Shown: one piece after another, positions 1 to 6,184 of the stretch
Numbering within the stretch: the stretch's first letter is position 1
Layout of the letters: every line of letters begins with the position of its first letter
From: an uncultured Paraprevotella sp.
GTDB taxonomy: Bacteria; Bacteroidota; Bacteroidia; Bacteroidales; Bacteroidaceae
Reading direction: 5' to 3'
Length of the DNA stretch: 8,063 bases
Assembly (NCBI GenBank): GCA_900766785.1
Contig: CAAFWT010000065.1
Coordinates: 1-8,063 of the forward strand
Notes under the pieces: model-generated
The model's database searches: none
Told to the model about the DNA's origin: nothing
The model's input: the letters and a program-made list of their open reading frames with translations, nothing else
Translations under genes and position numbers: made by a program

Positions 1-1391
1 ATCTTAAATCTGTTGAAATCATTCTGAATGACATCAACATATATGGAGTCGAGCGAGAAGGCAAAACCTCCTATAGAGCCGTTATCACCGGCCTTATAGT
101 TGATGAGGTTTGAGATACCTGCGGTGAGCGAGCATCCCGACTTATCGAAAATCATGTTCTCGACAAACATGCTCATGCGTCCGCCGTTGCCAACGGTGAA
201 CGACTTGGGTAGGGAGACGTTAATCTTACTGATGTAGACACCCTGCCACGCCTGAATATCGCCAGGATTGACATTTGCCTCCTCCCAGTCGTACTTAGCA
301 GGGAATATGCTCTTTGTACAGCTGGCATGATTCTGATTGGACGAATGGTCGATTACAACCTTACACTCCTCAAAGGTGAAGCCGGGCAAAGACTCATGCT
401 GGAAAGCATCAAGGGTGGCCGAACCAATCCAGTCATCCCACGAGCGTATGGTTGCCAGAACATTGAGTATGGGCTGTTTGTCGGTGACATTACCCAGCTC
501 ATCAACCTTCTTCAGGTTCGGCATCGCCATATCAATGTCTGCCGTCAACTCTGCAAACTTGTTCTCGCTCCACACCAGATAGCAACCGTTGGATGGCTCA
601 ATGACATCCTCAGGAGCCTTGAAGGTAAGGGTGAAATCAGACTTCGGGTCATTCACCGTGAAGTCCTTGAGCAGGGCTATGGTACCACCCTCTGGTATCA
701 GGCTCTTGGGGCTGATACACATACGCGGTGCGCCGAAGACGAGTATCTGGTTCTTTGTGGCTTCAGTCTCTGGCACCACAAAGGTACCAATAAGGTCCAT
801 CGTTGCCCATGTAGGCGCGAACTTCATGGTTGTAATCTGGATGTTGACCGGTGAGGGATTATACTTCTTTGGTATCTCCAACGGGAAACCAACATTCTTG
901 ATGGTACCATTATCCAACAGGTTGTCAATAATGGCATATCCCCTCGTAACCTCATCATAGTAACTTGCAAGATTGATATCCTCAGCCAATCCCTTCACCT
1001 GACCTATAGCCTCATTCTGCAACTGATTGGCATATGGGATGCCTGTATCGCCTATAAGGTTGTCGATTCCCCAGTCTGAGAACAGTTTGTCGACCACTTC
1101 TGAACTTGTCATCTTGCTGCCAGGAGCCTTGTCGGTAAGTACCATACCTGCAATCACCTGGTTGTCGGTATTGATGACTATGGAGTCGAACTTCACACAA
1201 AGTTCCCAGGTAATGTTAAGTATCGGTGCCCAGATGACATGTCCCGTGCCCTTGATGGCTCCAGGAGCATTGAGGTCGGTAAGCTTGCCGTCAAGCACCA
1301 GCTCATACTCACCTACCGACACCTTCTTGCCTTGCAGCTCGGCTGCCTTCATGGAAGTAGGACGCTCGTTGGTAATCTCCACCTGATTGGC
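1..1391 (-). other. Beta-rich region after the FN3-like repeats
   Basis: Residues 916 to 1,378 contain no repeat of the preceding type. They start with VGEYELVLDGKL, pass through a GTGHVIW...VKFDSIVINTD segment (963-990), a helical-looking stretch (QNEAIGQVKGLAEDINLASYY, roughly nucleotides 1020-960), and an MKFAPTWATMD...ILVFGAPRMCISP segment from residue 1104. The end shows G-rich turns and alternating strands (GSIGGFAFSLDSIYVDV). I recall comparable segments following the repeats in other giant TANFOR-type proteins, but no function is established to my knowledge. Confidence 0.5.
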
Positions 1392-4136
1392 ACACTGGAA
1401 GTAACGTTTGCTGAATACCTCCGACATGGCGAAGTCAACAATGTTTATGGAGTCATTTAGATATACGACTGTCGAATCGTTAGTAGCCTTCGGTGTGACA
1501 CGCAAAAGCATGTAGTTACCTTTTTCTACTTTTTCGCTGATGTCTTTCCAATGTATAGTATCTGTTAGTTCCTTAACACCTTTATTGGTATATATAGGCT
1601 CACGTTGTAACATTTCCGCACGGTCGATGTAAGTATCGGCACAGAACAATTCCACATCGTATACAAACTTAACCGTGTCTGGCTCATAGCCACCACCACC
1701 TTCGTAAGCAGGCTTGCGCCATTGAACTGCAATATCGGAATTCAGGAACTCCTTACGTGCTCCCTCTTCAGGCAGATAACGTGGCATAACAATTTCCGGA
1801 TTGACGAAATTGTATACAGAATCAGCTAAAGTAGCAGTTCCGAAGCCAATAATCTCCGCATCATAGTTTACACCTGTTCCCTCCTTGAAGTTCACGGCAG
1901 CAGGTACCGACTTGCCCTCATTCTGATATATATAGCCCTCAGCCTTGCCGTCCTCAGTATCGGGAACGGCATAGACACGCATTACATATATTTGGGTAGA
2001 ATCGAGTTTATCAAGAACTTCCTGAGTGAGCTTATATTTGTTGAACTCTATGTCCTTCTTTTCGAATACAGGCTCAATCTCCTCAACGGCATTCTTCATG
2101 CCTTCAATATTCTCTTGATACCCTTCTGTAGGCTGTACTATCTTTAGCGTATACTTGAATGGCACTTCCTCGGCTTTTGCCCCCGACATGACAGGAGCCT
2201 CCCATTCTATCAGCGGGTTGCCCTTGTAGACCACATCAGCCCTTGTATTGACAAGGTCGGTGTAGGGTTTGGGAGAAACAAACTTTGGAGCAGAGTATGT
2301 GGTAGGCTTCGATGAGTTGGAGAACGCCACTATCGTAGCATCATTCTTTCCATTTTCAAGCACATTCACCCTCTCAAGTGACGATGAGGGACCACTCAGG
2401 GTAACACTAACGCGTATGAGATATGCAGTTTTGGTGCTTATCTCATCAAAGAAGGAGTCAGGGAACCTGTATGACGTACCCTTTATGCCATCTACCTCAA
2501 AGACAGCTGGCAGCTCGTCGAGAGCCTTGGCTATATCTACAGCATTGAGCTTGTAATCATCGTTCGGCTCGACTATCTCTATGGAGTATGTAATGTCAAC
2601 ATCGTCGGGCAGCTCACCCTGTATGGCGGGTTTAGTCCACGTCACCACGGGGTTGTCTCTATATATACGTTCGACAACTGTCTCTAAAGACATTTCCGGT
2701 TTAAAGTCATAATCCACGAAGGGCTTCGGGGATATGAAGCGAGGTGGTGACACTATTGCCGACAGGCATGAGAACACGGAAGGACGACTGCGTCCGTCAT
2801 CCTCGAAGGTCATGGTCTTATAGGCTCCCTCCACAGTGTCGGGAATAGCTATCACCTCCAACAGATATGCCGTCTCAGAATTAAACCTTTCATACACCTC
2901 TTCGGGCATGTCAACTTCTGTATCCTTAAGTCCTGTCACCTCAGCTTTGATAGGAAGCTCATCGAGTGCGGCACGCATGCCTTCAAAAGTACGGCTATAG
3001 TTAGAGTTAGGCTCAACAATCCTGACATTGTAGGTGAAATTAACCTTCTGTGAAAGATTGCCAGAGGCTACAGGTGCTTTCCATCTGATAACTGCATCAT
3101 CGGGACTGATTACCGCCGTTTTTATCAAGTTGCTGTTCATTCCCGCAGGATTAATAAGCTGGGGAGCACTGTACGTAGTATGTGCTGTAAACCCTGCATT
3201 ATAGTCCTTAACGCGGAAAAGGCGCAGGTCGCTCATACCGTCATTGACGATATTGATATAGTCGAGGCTACCTATCTGCGTGGAGTTAGAGCGTGCGGTG
3301 ACGCGTGCCACGTAGGTGTCGACAGGCGAGAAGTTGTTGATGACGTGAGTAGGTATCAGACATTGGGGCATGGTGAGTCCTGTGGCCTGATAGACAACGG
3401 GGTCTTTCTCAATGGCCACGTCAGGTGTCTGCATTCCTGTCAGCTGCACAATCTTGATATCATAGGTGAAGGTGCGGGCAGAGGGATTGCAGCTGACAAT
3501 GGGTGCCATCCATTGGAACATAGGATTCTGCTTGGAAAGGGTATAGACACCCATCTCGCCCTCCTGCACGTTAGGTGAGATCCACTGTGGTGGCTGTGCC
3601 TCATAGCACACGTTGAAGGTACACTTGCTCGTATTGGGGTTGTTGAGCAACTGCGCCGAAACGTTAGCAGGGTTCCACTTGTATGCGTGAAGCGTAATCT
3701 CGTAGCTGCCTTCGGGCAGGTTGCCGAACGAGCCTGACAGCACATTGTCGAACAGTCCTGCCGGCATCTGAACGGCATTCGACGGTACATGGTTGAACAA
3801 TGTACGCATCTCTACGGCATCAAGTATCTTGGTCTGGCCAGAAGGAACAACGATGGGCTGCTTAGGTATATACGGCTCTCCGGGCACAACAATCTCGATG
3901 TCGGATGTAGGGGTGAGCTGCTTCAAATCAACACCAAAATACACCATCTGGTCCTCACCACTATTGTTCATAAGGGTGATGGAGAAATACTGGCCCGTGT
4001 TGGAAAGATACAACATCACCTGTGGAGGCAATATGGTACGCACGGGCTTGATGTTGACAACAAGTTCCTGTGCCTGGGCAAAGAGCAGGCCGAAGATTGC
4101 GACAAGCAATAACGTTATGTGTCTATATGTCTTCAT
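1..4136 (-). CDS. Giant exported TANFOR/fibronectin-III-like surface protein (3'-truncated by window edge)
   Basis: The frame is open from the ATG at 4136 to the left edge, giving at least 1,378 codons; I checked the frame at more than ten points and saw no stop or frameshift. Residues 1-22 are a signal peptide (MKTYRHITLLLVAIFGLLFAQA-QE). Residues 23-180 resemble the TANFOR N-terminal domain. Residues 181-915 contain five fibronectin-III-like repeats. From about 916 the protein continues as a long beta-rich region with features I associate with the same giant family: GTGHVIW followed by VKFDSIVINTD (963-990) and MKFAPTWATMD (from 1104). The visible sequence ends in LDSIYVDVIQNDFNRFK, so neither the true length nor any T9SS tail can be seen. 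The start overlaps the barrel gene's stop, and the two are probably made together. The likely location is the cell surface. Adhesion or a structural role fits the architecture but is inferred; no enzymatic motif was seen. Confidence 0.93.
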   Translation of the reverse strand, partial: MKTYRHITLLLVAIFGLLFAQAQELVVNIKPVRTILPPQVMLYLSNTGQYFSITLMNNSGEDQMVYFGVDLKQLTPTSDIEIVVPGEPYIPKQPIVVPSGQTKILDAVEMRTLFNHVPSNAVQMPAGLFDNVLSGSFGNLPEGSYEITLHAYKWNPANVSAQLLNNPNTSKCTFNVCYEAQPPQWISPNVQEGEMGVYTLSKQNPMFQWMAPIVSCNPSARTFTYDIKIVQLTGMQTPDVAIEKDPVVYQATGLTMPQCLIPTHVINNFSPVDTYVARVTARSNSTQIGSLDYINIVNDGMSDLRLFRVKDYNAGFTAHTTYSAPQLINPAGMNSNLIKTAVISPDDAVIRWKAPVASGNLSQKVNFTYNVRIVEPNSNYSRTFEGMRAALDELPIKAEVTGLKDTEVDMPEEVYERFNSETAYLLEVIAIPDTVEGAYKTMTFEDDGRSRPSVFSCLSAIVSPPRFISPKPFVDYDFKPEMSLETVVERIYRDNPVVTWTKPAIQGELPDDVDITYSIEIVEPNDDYKLNAVDIAKALDELPAVFEVDGIKGTSYRFPDSFFDEISTKTAYLIRVSVTLSGPSSSLERVNVLENGKNDATIVAFSNSSKPTTYSAPKFVSPKPYTDLVNTRADVVYKGNPLIEWEAPVMSGAKAEEVPFKYTLKIVQPTEGYQENIEGMKNAVEEIEPVFEKKDIEFNKYKLTQEVLDKLDSTQIYVMRVYAVPDTEDGKAEGYIYQNEGKSVPAAVNFKEGTGVNYDAEIIGFGTATLADSVYNFVNPEIVMPRYLPEEGARKEFLNSDIAVQWRKPAYEGGGGYEPDTVKFVYDVELFCADTYIDRAEMLQREPIYTNKGVKELTDTIHWKDISEKVEKGNYMLLRVTPKATNDSTVVYLNDSINIVDFAMSEVFSKRYFQCANQVEITNERPTSMKAAELQGKKVSVGEYELVLDGKLTDLNAPGAIKGTGHVIWAPILNITWELCVKFDSIVINTDNQVIAGMVLTDKAPGSKMTSSEVVDKLFSDWGIDNLIGDTGIPYANQLQNEAIGQVKGLAEDINLASYYDEVTRGYAIIDNLLDNGTIKNVGFPLEIPKKYNPSPVNIQITTMKFAPTWATMDLIGTFVVPETEATKNQILVFGAPRMCISPKSLIPEGGTIALLKDFTVNDPKSDFTLTFKAPEDVIEPSNGCYLVWSENKFAELTADIDMAMPNLKKVDELGNVTDKQPILNVLATIRSWDDWIGSATLDAFQHESLPGFTFEECKVVIDHSSNQNHASCTKSIFPAKYDWEEANVNPGDIQAWQGVYISKINVSLPKSFTVGNGGRMSMFVENMIFDKSGCSLTAGISNLINYKAGDNGSIGGFAFSLDSIYVDVIQNDFNRFK
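1392..3596 (-). repeat. Five tandem fibronectin-III-like repeats in the giant surface protein
   Basis: Repeat units begin near residues 181 (QPPQWISP), 325 (APQLINP), 464 (PPRFISPKP), 617 (APKFVSPKP) and 780 (VNPEIVMP), at nucleotides 3596, 3164, 2747, 2288 and 1799. Spacings are about 139-163 residues. Each unit has the pattern aromatic-I/V-S/N-P, then NP(V/L)xxW(x)xP, then a (T/K)YxxxIV(E/Q)P strand, then a (A/V)Y(V/L)xRV-like strand. Units two to four are closest to each other (for example NFTYNVRIVEPN, DITYSIEIVEPN, PFKYTLKIVQPT). The fifth has drifted most. Units are longer than a standard ~90-residue FN3 domain, so each may hold an FN3 fold plus an inserted or added strand set. Confidence 0.75.
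3597..4073 (-). other. TANFOR-like N-terminal domain
   Basis: This segment covers residues 22-180 of the giant protein. It follows the scheme I know for the Tannerella-type TANFOR domain: a first strand ending in a proline-rich turn (VRTILPPQVMLYLSN), a strand with conserved asparagines (YFSITLMNNSG), a PGEPYIPKQPIVV strand, and a closing LPEGSYEITLHAYKWNP (near residues 139-155) before the first repeat. The match is by memory of the family pattern and not by a profile search. The domain has no known biochemical activity that I can name. Confidence 0.6.
4133..4136 (-). promoter_or_regulatory. ATGA start/stop overlap linking the barrel and TANFOR genes
   Basis: The ATG of the giant gene (4136-4134) and the TGA of the barrel gene (4135-4133) share bases in the four-base sequence ATGA. 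Such overlaps usually mean translational coupling, with terminating ribosomes re-initiating at the adjacent start. The preceding bases (AATAAAGAAGAAAGCAGATAA) encode the lysine-rich end of the barrel and are strongly A-rich, which would suit initiation without a Shine-Dalgarno sequence. Confidence 0.85.
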
Positions 4137-5884
4137 AGCTTTTTATCTGCTTTCTTCTTTATTTCCAATAGCGTGAATGTATATAGGTAGTTCAGTGACA
4201 GACGGATGTCGGTACCATCGAGCGACGAGGTGGTCTTGGTAGGATTGACATCACCATACTTGCTGAACGATGCCGAGGCACTGAACGAGTGTACTTTCTT
4301 AAGAGTGTAGCTTGCGCTAAGGTCGAGAGCCATGGAGAGGCTCTTGGATGTGCGCTTGACATGGTTGTAACACAACGACACGGTGGCCGATGTGTTGAGG
4401 GTCTTCTCCTTCAGGAAGCCTCGGCTGGTGGAGAGAGAAGCCACATCGGAGGTGTACTCGGTGTTGAAGCCCTTAGTCTGCTGATGGCTGACGGAGGTAC
4501 TGAAGTCCATCTCCCATGGCTTCACGCCAATGACGTATGAGGCACCGATGGCCATGGTCTCAACGTCAGACAGTCCGATGGAGAACTTATTGAGATCCTT
4601 GTTCTGGGTGTAGTTGAGGGACAACGACATGCTGTGATCGAAGAGGTCACCACTGACGGAGTATGACGGCATGAGGCTATAGCTATGCAGCACACGGTGC
4701 ACCTTGGTGGTGTCATTGACCTTGGCTGTACCATCGGTCTGCTTTTGCAGGTAACCATTGTACATGGCCGAAATGCTGAAGTTGTTGCCTATACGATAGG
4801 AGGCCATGGCTGAATAGACATAGCCGGAGGTGGTATAGAGCTGCTGGTTGGACAGGTTGTCCTGCTGGCCTGAGAAAGAGCCAGAGATAGAAAGGTTACG
4901 GAACAGCGACGTGCTGAAGTTAACTCCCAGACTGTGGTAGTTGTTGGATGTATAGTATGTGCCAAGCGACGTATAGTCGGGCTGGATAATCTTATAGAAT
5001 ACCGACGTGTTGACACCTCCCAACGACAACGTCATGGAGGCATCGCCGGCATACCTCACGGAGGAGGTGTAGCGTGCTTCGAAAATCTTGTCGAAGCGGG
5101 TGGCCTCGCCAGCGGTAATCTTTGGCGATTCCTTGTCGGCGGTGAAGGCCGATGTAGCGATGTTTGCAGAGAAGGACAGGAAATTCTTCACACGAAGCAT
5201 TCCCTTGAGCCCAACGACGAGGTTCTCTTGCGGACGGTAGTACTGCCGCCAGTATTCGTCGATGGAGTTGGGCGAGTCATAAGCCCTGAGCAGATAGAGG
5301 TCGATGCTGTTTCCACCGCGGCCATATCCGGCACTGAATCCCCAGCCAATGCGTCGGTATTGCGGCTTGCGTGGATTAGGGTCCTCAGGATTGTCGTTGA
5401 CGGCGTTGCGCAGAATGCCATAGAAGGCAGAGGCGCGGAACGTCTTGTCACGATATTCGAGACCCACTCCGTTGAACGACATGTTGAGTATGTATGAACT
5501 GAAGGGCATGGAGGAGCGGCCAATGTGGGCCGTGAAGTTCTTGTACCTCGGAGTGAGGTTGAACGAGAACTGCGGATAGCTGAAGTTCAGGTTGTCGTTG
5601 GAATAGTACACGGAGAATGGCATGGAGAAGCCTGAGATGCTGATGTTGAGGTTAGCATAGACGCTGTTGCTCAATGGCGACATGTAGCCATTGCCATACG
5701 ACGAATGGTAGTATGTGTTCTGTGTACCTATGGAGCCTGTGATAATCAGCGGATCACCCTTGCCTATCTGTGATATGTCCTGAGCCTGCATTGCATAAAC
5801 GGCAAAGGTACACACCAGGGTTGTCATGGTGCGTGCCGTCAGCTGCTTGAGCCTTTCATGCCAGTGGGGATTGGTAGGTCTCAT
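4133..5884 (-). CDS. Predicted outer-membrane beta-barrel protein coupled to the giant surface protein
   Basis: The product has 583 residues. Residues 1-34 look like a signal peptide: basic HERLKQLTAR, hydrophobic MTTLVCTFAVYAM, cleavage near MQA-QD. The rest alternates polar and hydrophobic or aromatic residues with many S, N, Y and F, typical of antiparallel barrel strands. Residues 85-144 (from GFSMPFSVYYSN through LTPRYKNFTAHIGRSSMPFS to GVGLEY) resemble, from memory, the conserved N-terminal part of an uncharacterised Bacteroidetes outer-membrane family found near giant TANFOR/FN3 proteins. No TonB box, plug or SusC features are seen. The final strand ends at about LNYLYTF, followed by a lysine-rich tail. 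I chose the ATG at 5884 because an in-frame TTG at 5956 would make the terminator hairpin and A/T-rich leader coding. Its stop overlaps the next start (ATGA). A role as pore, anchor or exporter for its partner is inference. Confidence 0.9.
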   Translation of the reverse strand: MRPTNPHWHERLKQLTARTMTTLVCTFAVYAMQAQDISQIGKGDPLIITGSIGTQNTYYHSSYGNGYMSPLSNSVYANLNISISGFSMPFSVYYSNDNLNFSYPQFSFNLTPRYKNFTAHIGRSSMPFSSYILNMSFNGVGLEYRDKTFRASAFYGILRNAVNDNPEDPNPRKPQYRRIGWGFSAGYGRGGNSIDLYLLRAYDSPNSIDEYWRQYYRPQENLVVGLKGMLRVKNFLSFSANIATSAFTADKESPKITAGEATRFDKIFEARYTSSVRYAGDASMTLSLGGVNTSVFYKIIQPDYTSLGTYYTSNNYHSLGVNFSTSLFRNLSISGSFSGQQDNLSNQQLYTTSGYVYSAMASYRIGNNFSISAMYNGYLQKQTDGTAKVNDTTKVHRVLHSYSLMPSYSVSGDLFDHSMSLSLNYTQNKDLNKFSIGLSDVETMAIGASYVIGVKPWEMDFSTSVSHQQTKGFNTEYTSDVASLSTSRGFLKEKTLNTSATVSLCYNHVKRTSKSLSMALDLSASYTLKKVHSFSASASFSKYGDVNPTKTTSSLDGTDIRLSLNYLYTFTLLEIKKKADKKL

Positions 5885-5922
5885 GGTGTTTATAAAAGTT
5901 GATATATATATTAATAAGGTGT
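5885..5922 (-). promoter_or_regulatory. A/T-rich leader and possible promoter region of the barrel-TANFOR pair
   Basis: Between the terminator and the ATG at 5884 lie about 38 bases, almost all A and T, including a TATATATAT run and CTTTTATAAACACC directly before the start. There is no Shine-Dalgarno sequence, as is usual in Bacteroidota, where A/T-rich leaders favour initiation. I could not find a convincing match to the Bacteroides -7 (TAnnTTTG) and -33 (TTG) elements. A promoter here is inferred mainly from the position just after a terminator. Confidence 0.3.
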
Positions 5923-5963
5923 AAAAGGCCGTTGCCCTGCACCCCGGCAGGGACAACGGCCTT
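5923..5963 (-). terminator. Intrinsic terminator after the exported Ig-like gene
   Basis: An inverted repeat has arms 5963-5947 and 5940-5925. Read on the minus strand, AAGGCCGTTGTCCCTGC pairs with GCAGGGCAACGGCCTT, giving 16 base pairs with one bulged T and a 6-base loop (CGGGGT). The stem is followed by TT and then an A/T-rich sequence, so the 3' T run is four bases counting the two inside the stem. It begins 14 bases past the TAA stop and lies before the barrel gene, as expected for a terminator separating two transcription units. The short U tract means some readthrough is possible. There is no T run on the plus-strand side, so it looks one-directional. Confidence 0.8.
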
Positions 5964-5977
5964 CAGAATAATGAGTA

Positions 5978-6184
5978 TTAACGGTTGCCTATTACCATCT
6001 TCTTGGTAACCACACCATTTGCTGTGGTAACCTTAACGATGTAGGTTCCATCTGTGAGATTAGTCTGTGGTACCATCTGACCGTTGGTGCTGAACACCTT
6101 CACGTCCTTAGCACCCTCGGCAACGATGCTGTTGCCTGATACGCGGATGGAGAGTCCATCAGCACCAGTGATGTCGCGGATGCC
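5978..6184 (-). other. T9SS-type C-terminal sorting domain (Por-secretion tail-like)
   Basis: The last 68 residues run from GIRDITGADGLSIRV to KKMVIGNR. They show the T9SS type A tail pattern: a short strand, then VKVFSTNGQMV, then a GTYIVKV strand, an NGVVTKK turn and a final hydrophobic strand with a basic end. The YPNP motif often seen at the start of this domain is missing; a GI(R/S)-type opening replaces it, which I associate with Prevotella-like members. In characterised T9SS cargo this domain is recognised by the translocon and removed by the PorU sortase. Function here is inferred from pattern only. Confidence 0.65.

Noticed and set aside
327..1460. Several overlapping plus-strand frames within the left part of the window
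   Set aside because: They overlap each other and the giant minus-strand gene, which is continuous here and carries recognisable repeats and strand patterns. They look like shadows.
4934..5497. Plus-strand open frame of 187 codons inside the barrel gene
   Set aside because: It is antisense to well-supported coding sequence, has an odd composition with no signal, domain or leader, and is best explained as a shadow.
4133..5884. Barrel as a SusC/TonB-dependent transporter or a PorP/SprF-type protein
   Set aside because: There is no TonB box, carboxypeptidase-like domain or plug, there is no SusD neighbour, and at 583 residues it is too short for SusC. It is also longer than typical PorP/SprF proteins and lacks a recognisable match to them.
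5885..5922. A consensus Bacteroides promoter before the barrel gene
   Set aside because: The A/T-rich sequence contains TA-rich runs, but I could not place TAnnTTTG with a properly spaced TTG, so no specific promoter boxes are claimed.
5885..5956. A longer barrel reading frame starting at a TTG at 5956
   Set aside because: The extra 24 codons would be made of the terminator stem and the A/T-rich leader, and they would push the signal peptide away from the N-terminus. The ATG at 5884 gives a normal exported protein.
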